A stretch of DNA of 64,000 nt from the NCBI GenBank assembly GCA_036156195.1, contig JAYZUZ010000008.1, forward strand, positions 62,001-126,000, given 5' to 3'. Below the pieces are notes generated by a model that did not search any database, was not told the origin of the DNA, and worked only from the letters and a program-made list of their open reading frames with translations. Below are positions 8,541-17,244 of the stretch, in pieces (the first letter of the stretch is position 1; every line of letters starts with the position of its first letter). The translations under genes were made by a program, and so were the position numbers. This DNA comes from Abyssibacter sp036156195. Its GTDB lineage: Bacteria > Pseudomonadota > Gammaproteobacteria > Nevskiales > OUC007.

Positions 8541-9578
8541 TCAGCCTGGTCGACCGGCCGGTTCGCGAGGCGTGTCCCAGCGGGCGCCGCAGCCGCTCAG
8601 CTCCCGGTCACCCAGATGGACAACGACGGTCCGTGGCCAGCGTGCGCCCGACATGGCGTCGGTGCAGGGGTTGTCGCTGACCTCGATCCGCAGATGCTGG
8701 CTGTTGGTCTGGGCCTGGTACTGCCAGCCGCCTGCCACGGCGCGCGCCTGGGCTGGCGGGGTCACTACGACCTCGCTGCCATAGTCCGCGACCAGCGTCA
8801 CCCGGTCATCCGGGACCACGGTGAGAAACCACCCCGGCTCCTGCCCCACGGCGTAGACGCTTGCACCGGCCATCCGGGCTGCTGCCATCCGTGATCCGGA
8901 GGGATTCTCCCTGCAGTCGTGGGCCTGTCCGTTCACCTCCAGGCGCGCATCCTGTCCATGTGACCAGAACAGATTCCCGGCCTCATCCGCGTAGCGTGTG
9001 CCCGAGGCGCTGGGGACGCGCCGTAGCTGCAGCGGTGCGTGCGTGGCGCCGAATACCGCGACATTCGTGCCCCGGCTTTGCACGATGACCTCCGCCACAT
9101 CGCAGGCATAGGCCGTCACCACCGGAGCCTGCGCAGCGCCGCGTGGCCCGACCGGGCTGAGTTGCAGGTCCACCGGGACAGATGCCTCGCCGGCGGGCAG
9201 CGGGACAGGCGTGCGGGTGACATGGGTGACCTCACCACTGGCGGTGAACGCGCGGGCGTCGAGTACGTAGTGAAGCCCCTGTGCCAGTTCGGCCGGGCTA
9301 TACACCATCGAGAAGGGATAGGGCGGCCGGGTGACTGCGCTCAGTGTGGTGACGGCCACGGCATCGGCCTCTGGTGCATCGGTGTGCTGCGGTCGCAGTC
9401 GGACTTCGATGCTAGCGTCGTCCGCCAGGCTGTGACCGTCGCTGGTGCGGACTTCGCCAAACAGGTTGATGCGGACGGCCTGCTGCCCCGCCGGTGAGTC
9501 GTCGGCTGTCCGGTTGCAGGCCGTCAGTCCCGCGGCGACCAGGCAGAGCAGCAGCGGACCAGCAATGCTTCGAGCCAT
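8541..9578 (-). CDS. Lipoprotein with YbaY-like and MliC-like domains
   Basis: 345 aa from ATG 9578, which has GAGGA eight bases upstream. Signal peptide with lipobox LTAC predicts a lipid-anchored envelope protein. Residues about 35-150 resemble the YbaY lipoprotein domain (VRINLFGEVR...ASIEVRL, then YSPAELAQGLHYVLDARAF). A MliC-type lysozyme-inhibitor domain follows: YACDVAEVIVQSRGTNVAVF, then VPSASGTRYAD...LFWSHGQDARLEV...C. The last third (AVGQEPGWFLTVVP to the C-terminus) resembles the COG3650-type segment often attached to MliC proteins. Role: probably envelope protection against lysozyme, inferred from domains only. Confidence 0.75.
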   Translation of the reverse strand: MARSIAGPLLLCLVAAGLTACNRTADDSPAGQQAVRINLFGEVRTSDGHSLADDASIEVRLRPQHTDAPEADAVAVTTLSAVTRPPYPFSMVYSPAELAQGLHYVLDARAFTASGEVTHVTRTPVPLPAGEASVPVDLQLSPVGPRGAAQAPVVTAYACDVAEVIVQSRGTNVAVFGATHAPLQLRRVPSASGTRYADEAGNLFWSHGQDARLEVNGQAHDCRENPSGSRMAAARMAGASVYAVGQEPGWFLTVVPDDRVTLVADYGSEVVVTPPAQARAVAGGWQYQAQTNSQHLRIEVSDNPCTDAMSGARWPRTVVVHLGDRELSGCGARWDTPREPAGRPG

Positions 9579-9642
9579 GCGCGTGTCCTCGGGCTGTCGA
9601 AACCATGGGTCGGTCATTGGGCAGCGCCGACCGGGGGCAAGT

Positions 9643-11124
9643 TCAATGGCTGCAAACGCGGGCTACCGCCTCCTGCCAGCCGGCGTAGAGCGTGTTGACG
9701 GATTGGCTGGACGCAGTGGGTCTGAAGCGCTGATCTTCCCCCCACAAGGCTGCAATGTCGTCCAGTGACGCGTACACGCCGGCGTGCAGCCCCGCGAGGA
9801 AGGCAGCCCCCAGCGCCGTGGTTTCCGTGATCTGGGGCCGAACCACCGGCCGTTGCAGGATGTCGGCCTGGAACTGGCACAGCCAGTTGTTGGCGACCAT
9901 GCCACCATCGACACGGAGTTCGACGGCATCCAGCGCATCGGCTTTCATGGCTTCCATCAGGTCCCGGGTCTGATAGCAGACGGATTCCAGTGCCGCCCGT
10001 GCGAAGTGGGCGATACCCGTGCCCCGGCTCAGCCCAAGCACCGCGCCGCGTGCATCCGGGTCCCAGTAGGGCGCTCCCAGGCCGGCAAAGGCCGGGACCA
10101 GATAGACGCCATCGTTGCCGTCCAGCGACTCGGCCAGGGCTTGGGTATCGGGAGCGGCATCGATGATCCGGAGTGCATCGCGCAGCCACTGCACGGCCGC
10201 GCCCGCAATGAAGATCGAGCCCTCCAGGGCATAGGTTGTGGTGCCATTGAGGCGGTAGGCGACCGTGGTCAGCAGCCGATTCTTCGATTGGACGAAGCGG
10301 TCGCCGATGTTCTGCACCATGAAGCAGCCCGTTCCGTACGTGTTCTTGACCATACCGGGTGCAAAACAGGCTTGGCCGATGGTGGCGGCCTGCTGGTCGC
10401 CAGCCACGCCGCCCACGGTGACCGGGGCGCCCAGCAGTTCGGCATCGATGACGCCAAATTCAGCGGTGGAGTCGAGCACCTCCGGCATCAGCGCGGCAGG
10501 CACGTCGAAAAAACGCAGCAAATCTTCGTCCCAGCGCTGGTCGACTATGTTGTACAGATTGGTGCGCGCGGCATTGCCGATGTCGGTGACATGCCGCTGG
10601 CCGCCGGTGAGCTTGAAGATCAACCAGCTGTCGATGGTGCCGAAGGCTAGTTCGCCGCGTTCGGCCCGCGCTCGAGCGCCCTCTACATGATCGAGAATCC
10701 ACGCGATCTTGGTTGCCGAGAAATAAGGATCGAGCAATAAACCGCTGCGAGCGTTCAGCCACGCATCGGTGTCGTCCTGGCGCAGTTCACGGCATCGGTC
10801 GGCGGTTCGGCGATCCTGCCAGACGATGGCGTTGTGGATGGGCAGGCCGCTCTTGCGATCCCAGACCACGGTGGTCTCGCGCTGATTGGTGATTCCGCAG
10901 CCGGCCAGCTCGCTGGCCTCGATGCCGACCCAGTCCAGTACCTCACGGCAGACCTTGATCGTGTCGGACCAGATGACTTCGGCATCGTGTTCCACCCAGC
11001 CGCTCTGGGGGTAGATCTGCTCGAACTCGGTTTGGGCTGATCCGAGGATGCGGCCTGCTTGATCGAAGATGATCGCGCGTGTGCTGGTGGTGCCCTGGTC
11101 AATGGCCAATAGCTTGGTGCTCAC
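9643..11124 (-). CDS. glpK: Glycerol kinase
   Basis: 493 aa, full length; phosphorylates glycerol to glycerol-3-phosphate. FGGY family features: LLAIDQGTTSTRAIIFDQ at the N-terminus, TNQRETTVVWDRKSGLPIHNAIVWQDRRTA, GTGCFMVQNIG, LEGSIFIAGAAVQWLRD and the C-terminal VDGGMVANNWLCQFQADIL. The start is GTG at 11124, supported by AAGGAG six bases upstream. No glpF or glpD is adjacent. The divergent upstream region with the DUF547 gene holds a small inverted repeat at 11153-11168 that could be an operator. Confidence 0.97.
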   Translation of the reverse strand: MSTKLLAIDQGTTSTRAIIFDQAGRILGSAQTEFEQIYPQSGWVEHDAEVIWSDTIKVCREVLDWVGIEASELAGCGITNQRETTVVWDRKSGLPIHNAIVWQDRRTADRCRELRQDDTDAWLNARSGLLLDPYFSATKIAWILDHVEGARARAERGELAFGTIDSWLIFKLTGGQRHVTDIGNAARTNLYNIVDQRWDEDLLRFFDVPAALMPEVLDSTAEFGVIDAELLGAPVTVGGVAGDQQAATIGQACFAPGMVKNTYGTGCFMVQNIGDRFVQSKNRLLTTVAYRLNGTTTYALEGSIFIAGAAVQWLRDALRIIDAAPDTQALAESLDGNDGVYLVPAFAGLGAPYWDPDARGAVLGLSRGTGIAHFARAALESVCYQTRDLMEAMKADALDAVELRVDGGMVANNWLCQFQADILQRPVVRPQITETTALGAAFLAGLHAGVYASLDDIAALWGEDQRFRPTASSQSVNTLYAGWQEAVARVCSH

Positions 11125-11152
11125 GCTGGTCTCCTTGTATGTTGGCTGTTCG

Positions 11153-11168
11153 GTGCAAAACCTTGCAC
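11153..11168. promoter_or_regulatory. Inverted repeat between glpK and DUF547 gene
   Basis: GTGCAA-AACC-TTGCAC, six-base arms with four-base spacer, in the short divergent intergenic region. It could be an operator for either gene; only the symmetry is seen. Confidence 0.3.
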
Positions 11169-11212
11169 GACGACCCGGTCCAATTGAGCAAATGCACAGC
11201 CGGAGTTCAAGA

Positions 11213-12043
11213 ATGTCTGTTCACAACGCGCAGCCGATCGCTTGGCTGAGCCTGCTGCTTGGCTTGCTGTGGGCCGGCGCTGCGCCGGCGGCGCCCAAGG
11301 CGGATTTGTGGCCGTTCTGGGCTGAGCACGATGCCGAATCGACCCTGTCCGTGGACCACAGCGCCTGGACCGACTGGTTGCAGCGATTCGTCCAGGTGCG
11401 GCGCAGTGGTGCCAATCGCGTCGATTACCGGGCCGTGAACCCCGCCGGGCGCGAACAGCTCGACCGTTATATCAACGGCCTGGTCGCCATGGATCCGCGC
11501 AGACTGACGCGCGCCGAGCAAAAGGCTTACTGGATCAATCTGTACAACGCCATCACGGTCCAGCTGATTCTTCAGGCCTATCCGGTCGACAGTATTCGCC
11601 AGATCAAGTCCGGATTCTTTTCGGCCGGCCCCTGGGGCAAGACCGTCGCCACCGTGGCCGGCCAGGCCCTGACGCTGAACGACATCGAGCACCGGATTCT
11701 GCGCCCAGTCTGGCAGGATCCGCTTATTCACTACGGCGTAAACTGCGCATCCATGGGCTGTCCGGACCTGCGGCCGCGGGCTTACACGGCTGCTCGTGTC
11801 GATCAGCAGCTTGCCGACAATGCGCGCGCCTTCGTCAATGACGCCCGGGGTGTGCAACTCGATGGCAACCGCTTGCAGGTCTCCAGCATCTACTGGTGGT
11901 TCAAAGACGACTTCGATGGCTCGGATGCCGGCGTGATTCGTCATTTGCGCGCTTACGCCGAGCCGGATCTTCGGGATGCCCTGGGCGCGGTGGAAGAGAT
12001 CGACGACCATGCCTACGACTGGTCACTGAACGACGCCTCCTGA
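11213..12043 (+). CDS. DUF547 domain-containing secreted protein
   Basis: 276 aa from ATG 11213 (GGAG at 11202-11205). Residues 1-27 form a signal peptide ending in AAPAAP. The DUF547 core is clear: EQKAYWINLYNAITVQLIL, IKSGFFSAGPWGKTVATVAG, LNDIEHRIL and the motif HYGVNCASMGCPDL. The conserved Asn/His/Cys residues suggest a papain-like or transglutaminase-like fold, but no activity has been established for the family. Probably periplasmic. It precedes hemB by 50 bp on the same strand. Confidence 0.88.
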   Translation: MSVHNAQPIAWLSLLLGLLWAGAAPAAPKADLWPFWAEHDAESTLSVDHSAWTDWLQRFVQVRRSGANRVDYRAVNPAGREQLDRYINGLVAMDPRRLTRAEQKAYWINLYNAITVQLILQAYPVDSIRQIKSGFFSAGPWGKTVATVAGQALTLNDIEHRILRPVWQDPLIHYGVNCASMGCPDLRPRAYTAARVDQQLADNARAFVNDARGVQLDGNRLQVSSIYWWFKDDFDGSDAGVIRHLRAYAEPDLRDALGAVEEIDDHAYDWSLNDAS

Positions 12044-12093
12044 CAGTGCGCGACGCTGCCCAGACATCGACGCAGGCAGTACACTGCGCCGCC

Positions 12094-13098
12094 ATGACCG
12101 ATCGACACTACCCCGCCACACGTCTACGCCGCTTGCGCAGCCAAGCTTTTCTTCGGGATTTGGTCCGTGAGCACCGGCTGTCGCCCGCCGATCTGATTCT
12201 TCCGGTGTTCATCCGTGAGGGGCAGGGCATCCGCGAGCCGGTGGCGTCCATGCCCGGCGTGCTGCGCCAGTCCCTGGACCAGCTGGTGATCACCGCCCGT
12301 GAGGCTGCTGACGCCGGCATCCCGGCGCTGGTGCTGTTCCCGCTGATCGAAGCCGCTCACAAGAGCGAGGATGCGGCGGCGGCCTGGGACCCGGAGGGGC
12401 TGGTCCCCCGTGCCATTCAGGCCATCAAGGCTGCGGTACCGGCGCTGGGTGTCATCACGGATGTGGCGCTGGACCCCTACACCTCCCACGGTCAGGACGG
12501 CCTGCTCGATGACAGCGGCTATGTGACCAATGATGCAACGGTCGATGCGCTGGTGCGCCAGTCTCTGTGCCATGTGGCTGCAGGTGCGGATGTGGTGTCG
12601 CCGTCGGACATGATGGATGGCCGCATCGCTGCCATCCGTCAGGCGCTGGAGGCCGAAGGGCATGTGAACGCGGCCATCCTCTCTTATGCCGCCAAATACG
12701 CCTCCGACCTGTACGGGCCGTTTCGTGATGCGGTCGGTTCGGCTGGCAACCTGGGTGGTGGCGGCAAGCACACCTACCAGATGGATATCGGTAACGGTGA
12801 TGAGGCCCTGCATGAGGTGGCTCTGGACCTGGCCGAGGGTGCAGACATGGTCATGGTCAAGCCGGGCCTGCCGTACCTGGACATCGTGCGCCGCGTGAAG
12901 GAGCGATTCGGCGTTCCTACCCTGGCCTACCAGGTGTCTGGGGAGTACGCCATGCTCAAGGCTGCCACAGACCAGGGCTGGCTGGATGAGCGCAAGGCCG
13001 TGCTGGAATGTCTGCTTGCGTTCCGGCGGGCCGGTGCTGACGCGGTGCTGAGCTACTTTGCCCTGGATGCTGCCCGTTGGTTGCAGGAGGCCGCATGA
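12094..13098 (+). CDS. hemB: Delta-aminolevulinic acid dehydratase (porphobilinogen synthase)
   Basis: 334 aa; condenses two 5-aminolevulinate molecules to porphobilinogen in tetrapyrrole synthesis. Active-site lysines are visible in SYAAKYASDLYGPFRDA and MVMVKPGLPYLDIV. The metal-site segment reads VALDPYTSHGQDGLLDD: the cysteines that bind catalytic zinc in the E. coli type are replaced by Ala/Asp, as in the Mg-dependent Pseudomonas type. Start ATG 12094 begins MTDRHYPATRLRRLR, as in homologues; the longer frame upstream has no homologous sequence. Stop overlaps the aroE start (ATGA). Confidence 0.97.
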   Translation: MTDRHYPATRLRRLRSQAFLRDLVREHRLSPADLILPVFIREGQGIREPVASMPGVLRQSLDQLVITAREAADAGIPALVLFPLIEAAHKSEDAAAAWDPEGLVPRAIQAIKAAVPALGVITDVALDPYTSHGQDGLLDDSGYVTNDATVDALVRQSLCHVAAGADVVSPSDMMDGRIAAIRQALEAEGHVNAAILSYAAKYASDLYGPFRDAVGSAGNLGGGGKHTYQMDIGNGDEALHEVALDLAEGADMVMVKPGLPYLDIVRRVKERFGVPTLAYQVSGEYAMLKAATDQGWLDERKAVLECLLAFRRAGADAVLSYFALDAARWLQEAA

Positions 13099-13931
13099 GC
13101 GACCCGATTCGCCTCGCTGTCATCGGCAACCCGGTGGCGCACAGCCGCTCACCGGAGCTGCATCTCGGTTTTGCCCGCCAGCTCGGCATGACGCTGGAGT
13201 ACGACCGCGTGGAGTGCGGCGCCGGTGAGTTCATCGACACGGCCAACCGCCTGCGCGAAACCGGCTATGCAGGAGCCAACGTCACCGTCCCGTTCAAGGC
13301 CGACGCCTTTGCGCTGTGCGACACACGCACGCCGGTGGCCGAACTGGCCCAGGCGGTGAACACGCTGCATTTCGTGGATCACTCGGTACTGGGTGACAAC
13401 ACCGACGGTACCGGATTCGTGCGCGATCTGACGACGCGCTGTGGCATCGAGGTGACGCACAAGACCGTGGTCATCATCGGTGCTGGCGGCGCTGTTCGCG
13501 GGCTGATGAAACCCCTGTTGGACCTGAACCCTGCCCGGGTGATCGTGGCCGGGCGCTCGCCGTATAACGCAGAGGCCATCGCCGAGCGCTTTGCCGATTT
13601 TGGGCCTGTGCAGGCCTGTACCTATCTGGCGCTTAAGGGTTGGCAGGCCGATGTGCTGATTCATGCCAGTCCGGCCGGTCATGTAGGGGGCATGCCCGCC
13701 CTGCCGCCGACGTTGCTTGCGCCCGATGCGCCTTGCTATGACCTGAACTATGGTCCGGCGCATACGGTGTTTCGTGAATGGGCGCTGGCTCGCGGCCAGC
13801 GGCCGGTGTTCGACGGTCTAGGCATGCTGGTCGAACAGGGCGCAGCATCCTTCGAGCGTTGGACTGGCCAGCGGCCGGACACGGCAAAGGCCCTCGCGGC
13901 GCTCAGTCATCAGGTGTCGCAGTCCTCATAG
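13095..13931 (+). CDS. aroE: Shikimate dehydrogenase
   Basis: 278 aa; reduces 3-dehydroshikimate to shikimate with NADPH. Motifs: VIGNPVAHSRSPELHLGF (substrate Ser pair), NVTVPFK with the catalytic Lys, LGDNTDGTGFVRDL, and the dinucleotide motif VIIGAGGAVRGLM. Start ATG 13095 overlaps the hemB stop and has GGAGG five bases upstream. The 3' end overlaps the convergent cupin gene by 22 bp. Confidence 0.96.
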   Translation: MSDPIRLAVIGNPVAHSRSPELHLGFARQLGMTLEYDRVECGAGEFIDTANRLRETGYAGANVTVPFKADAFALCDTRTPVAELAQAVNTLHFVDHSVLGDNTDGTGFVRDLTTRCGIEVTHKTVVIIGAGGAVRGLMKPLLDLNPARVIVAGRSPYNAEAIAERFADFGPVQACTYLALKGWQADVLIHASPAGHVGGMPALPPTLLAPDAPCYDLNYGPAHTVFREWALARGQRPVFDGLGMLVEQGAASFERWTGQRPDTAKALAALSHQVSQSS

Positions 13932-14254
13932 CAGGCGGGATCGAATCGCGGCGTACAAACGGCCAGAAAGACCAGATCAGTCGGCCCCGTGTTGCGGATG
14001 CGCTGGCGTTGGCCCGGTGCAATCTGCACCACCTCGCCGGGCCCCACAGCGCGCGCGGGTGCGTGGCCGATCTCTACCACGCCGCGGCCCTCCAGCAGGA
14101 TGTAACGTTCCCGGATGCCGCGGAGTTTGTGCCAGCGGGTTTGGCCACCCACAGGAACACGCGCACGTGCCACGGACACCGCGGAATCCTGTGCGCAATT
14201 CAGGTATTCGAGGATATAGCAGCCTTCCTCGAACCAGTATTCTGCGTTGGTCAA
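13910..14254 (-). CDS. Small cupin-domain protein
   Basis: About 114 aa from a TTG start at 14254 (LTNAEYWFEEGCYILEY). Upstream of that codon the frame lacks recognisable sequence, whereas from it onward the protein is a single compact cupin: VPVGGQTRWHKLRGIRERYILLEG (motif 1) and VGPGEVVQIAPGQRQRIRNTG (motif 2). The presumed metal/ligand residues are His, Glu and a second-motif residue. Substrate unknown. It ends tail-to-tail inside aroE. The start codon is the least certain part. Confidence 0.75.
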   Translation of the reverse strand: MTNAEYWFEEGCYILEYLNCAQDSAVSVARARVPVGGQTRWHKLRGIRERYILLEGRGVVEIGHAPARAVGPGEVVQIAPGQRQRIRNTGPTDLVFLAVCTPRFDPACYEDCDT

Positions 14255-14398
14255 GCAATGGCCTGTCTGGTCGATAGTCTGACCCTGAGTCTGCGGTCCG
14301 GAGGCGTCTGCAGGCAACGCGGATTCACGCGGCCACAACACCGGCTGTGGTATGCAAGACCCCGGAGATGAGGGGTCAACTCCAATGGTGGGGGGGTT

Positions 14399-16147
14399 TT
14401 GAGCGAGGATAACGGGGGGGCGGCGCCCCGAAGCAGCCGAGGGGGGCGTATCCGTGCCTGGCTGCGCAGAGAGCTGTCGGGCGACGATTTGCAATCCCAG
14501 ATTACGTTGGCGATCGCCATTGCGGCGATGGTGCCGATGATTGTTGCTGTCTGCGTGGTGGTGACCTATCAAGGCATCCAACAGCGCTCCGCTGCGGCGA
14601 ACGAGGTGGAAACATCGGTCCGTCTGGGTGCAACGGCGTTGGACGAGTATCTGGCACGCCATGCGCTGGCTCTGGAGTCACTGGGCCGCGAACTGCAGGC
14701 TCTGGAGCGTACCTCGGGGGATCCGGCGCGTGCGCTGCTCGACGTTCACGCGGTGTACGCCAGTTTCAAGACGATGGCGCTGATCAGCCCCCGTGGCGAG
14801 GTGGTTGCGGCCACTGAGCGCGTCGAAGGCAAGGTGCATCCCGCACCTGAGCGGATGGGTCAGGCGGTGTGGGACCGCGAATATTTCCGGCACGCCATGA
14901 GCGAGCCCGGGGTCCAGATTTCCGGCATTTTTGTCGATCCCTCCATTGACGCGGAACCCGTTGTCGCCCTGTCCCGTGTGGTCACCATTGCCGATCAGGC
15001 GACCTATGTGATCAAAGGCTCACTGCAGACCGCCAGCCTGGTACAACGGGTGCAGGGACAGGTTGTGACGCCGACGATTTGCATGGCCATTGTCGATGGA
15101 TTGCAGCGGGTCATCGGGAGCAGCGAACACGAACGGTGGCCGCCGCTCAGCCAGGCGCCAGCGAGCTGGTTTGCCGATCTCGATGAGCAGCCCCGTGTCC
15201 GGCGAGCGATTGCCGGCGGTTGGACTGTGGTTGGCGGACTGGTGCACGACACGGGCGGCTGGCGGAATACCCAGACAGCTCAACTCATCGCGCTCTCCAC
15301 ATTATTAATGGGGCTGCTGGTGGCCTACATGGTGGGGCGCTGGATTGCCGGGCGGGTGAATGGGCCCGTCACGGCGTTGATTCGTGAACTGCGGGAGCTG
15401 GATCTCGAATCCTTGAGTGAGGCCGAGTTGAGCGACCCGGAACTCGATTGGCCCACGGAGATCCGTGTCCTGCGGCGCAAGTTCCTGGCGCTGCTCGTCA
15501 AGATGATCCATGCCCGCGACAGCCAGCAGGAGCTGCTGGCCCAGTCCGAGGAACTGCGGTTTGCACTCCATGACGAGGTGATGAGTCGCCAGGCCATCAT
15601 CCAGGAGAAAACTGTCGCGCTGGAACGCGCCAATCAGACCCTGGAGCGACTGGCCCGCATCGACGGCCTGACGGGCTTATGTAACCGCCGCGTCTTCGAC
15701 GAGGAGCTGACCCGCACCTGGCGGGCCGCGATTCGTGACCAGCAACCGCTGAGCGTGGTGCTCATCGATGTCGACCACTTCAAGGCCTATAACGACCAGT
15801 ACGGTCACCTGATCGGCGACGATTGTCTGCGCGCGGTAGGGCGCGTACTGGAGGATGCGGCGCGTCGTCCGGGGGACCTGGCCGCGCGATTCGGCGGCGA
15901 GGAGTTTGCCCTGTTGCTGCCCAGGACCGATCTGGCGGGTGCGATCCGGATCGGCCAGGTGGTTGTTGATCAGGTGAGAGAACTCAAGATCGACCACGTC
16001 AAGGCCCCATTGGGCTGTGTGACGATCTCCGCCGGGGTGGCCCAGGCCACGACTGATGCGCAGGCAACGCCGGACAAGTTGCTCAGCGCCGCTGATGCCC
16101 AGCTTTATGTGGCCAAGGAATCCGGTCGTAATCGCTGCATGGGCTAA
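14399..16147 (+). CDS. Membrane diguanylate cyclase with periplasmic sensor domain
   Basis: About 582 aa. One transmembrane helix near residues 35-60, a periplasmic Cache-type sensor region to about 290, a second helix (LIALSTLLMGLLVAYMVG), a HAMP-like/coiled segment, then a C-terminal GGDEF domain. The active-site motif is GGEEF, preceded by RPGD five residues upstream, so both cyclase activity and the allosteric c-di-GMP inhibitory site look intact. The TTG start at 14399 follows a run of G residues; no ATG is available before the first membrane helix, so the exact start is uncertain. Stop and next frame nearly abut. Confidence 0.88.
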   Translation: MSEDNGGAAPRSSRGGRIRAWLRRELSGDDLQSQITLAIAIAAMVPMIVAVCVVVTYQGIQQRSAAANEVETSVRLGATALDEYLARHALALESLGRELQALERTSGDPARALLDVHAVYASFKTMALISPRGEVVAATERVEGKVHPAPERMGQAVWDREYFRHAMSEPGVQISGIFVDPSIDAEPVVALSRVVTIADQATYVIKGSLQTASLVQRVQGQVVTPTICMAIVDGLQRVIGSSEHERWPPLSQAPASWFADLDEQPRVRRAIAGGWTVVGGLVHDTGGWRNTQTAQLIALSTLLMGLLVAYMVGRWIAGRVNGPVTALIRELRELDLESLSEAELSDPELDWPTEIRVLRRKFLALLVKMIHARDSQQELLAQSEELRFALHDEVMSRQAIIQEKTVALERANQTLERLARIDGLTGLCNRRVFDEELTRTWRAAIRDQQPLSVVLIDVDHFKAYNDQYGHLIGDDCLRAVGRVLEDAARRPGDLAARFGGEEFALLLPRTDLAGAIRIGQVVVDQVRELKIDHVKAPLGCVTISAGVAQATTDAQATPDKLLSAADAQLYVAKESGRNRCMG

Positions 16148-16224
16148 TGCCACAGGCCGGCAGCATTGCCCTACGGCGACAGCCTCACCACACTCTGGGC
16201 TTTGCCCACACGCTGGCTCCGATC

Positions 16225-17115
16225 ATGGACATACTGCGCACCCCGGAGGCGCGCTTCGACGCGCTGCCCGATTTTGCATTCGAGCCCCGCTATGTGCAGG
16301 TTGACGGGCTGCGCCTGCACTACCTGGACGAAGGGCCGTCTGATGCAGCGCCCATCTTGCTCATGCACGGGGAGCCGACCTGGAGCTATCTCTACCGCTT
16401 CATGATCCCCCCGCTGGTGGCGGCAGGCCATCGCGTACTGGCACCGGACCTCATCGGATTCGGCCGATCGGATAAGCCTTCGGCGCGGGCGGATTACAGC
16501 TACGCCGGGCAGGTGGCCTGGATGACAAGCTGGTTGCAGCAACTGGACCTCGGTGAGCTCACCCTGTTCTGCCAGGACTGGGGCTCGCTGATCGGGCTGC
16601 GACTGGCCGCAGAGCATGGGGATCGGTTTCGCGCCATCGTCTTGTCCAATGGCGGATTGCCGACCGGTGATCAGTCGATGCCGGCTGCGTTTCGTGCCTG
16701 GCAACGGTTTGCGCGCCAGTCCCCGGTATTCCCCATCGGGCGGATCGTCGCCTCCGGAACTCGCCGGCGTCTGAGCAGGGCCGAACGCGCAGCCTACGAT
16801 GCGCCGTTTCCCGATCGCAGTTTCAAGCCTGGCGCCCGGATGCTGCCCTCTTTGGTGCCCAGCAGCCCAGACGATCCGGCTTCGGCAGCGAATCGACAGG
16901 CCTGGACCCAGCTAGGTCAGTGGAGCAAGCCCTTTCTGACCTGCTTTTCTACGGGTGACCCCATAACCCGGGGTGGCGATCGCCCCTGGCACGCCCATGT
17001 GCCGGGCGCGCGAGGGCTGAGTCATCAGCGCATTCCCGGTGGGCATTTTGTGCAGGAGGATCAGGGGCCCCGTCTGGCCTCGATTATCGACGACCTGCTG
17101 GCTGGACGCTTGTAG
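16225..17115 (+). CDS. Haloalkane dehalogenase-like alpha/beta hydrolase (HLD-I type)
   Basis: 296 aa from ATG 16225 (MDILRTPEARF). It closely follows the haloalkane dehalogenase layout: HGEPTWSYLYRFM around residue 48, FGRSDKP, the nucleophile elbow FCQDWGS with Asp118 followed by a Trp expected to hold the halide, DPITRGGD as the acid region and GGHFVQED with the catalytic His. A Glu/Asn-Trp halide pair plus this acid position points to subfamily I (DhlA/DhmA type). Such enzymes release halide from haloalkanes by hydrolysis. No dedicated regulator is next to it. Related epoxide hydrolases are less likely because of the HGEPTW motif. Confidence 0.85.
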   Translation: MDILRTPEARFDALPDFAFEPRYVQVDGLRLHYLDEGPSDAAPILLMHGEPTWSYLYRFMIPPLVAAGHRVLAPDLIGFGRSDKPSARADYSYAGQVAWMTSWLQQLDLGELTLFCQDWGSLIGLRLAAEHGDRFRAIVLSNGGLPTGDQSMPAAFRAWQRFARQSPVFPIGRIVASGTRRRLSRAERAAYDAPFPDRSFKPGARMLPSLVPSSPDDPASAANRQAWTQLGQWSKPFLTCFSTGDPITRGGDRPWHAHVPGARGLSHQRIPGGHFVQEDQGPRLASIIDDLLAGRL

Positions 17116-17244
17116 GCCTGGGCTGACAGTTCGTTCAGTCTTCGCTAACAGCCGGATCGGCTGCGGACTGACGGACAGCCATCCCCGTCGGGACCAGACT
17201 GGTGTACCATAACCACAACAGTCCGGTTCGGACGGAGACTCGCC

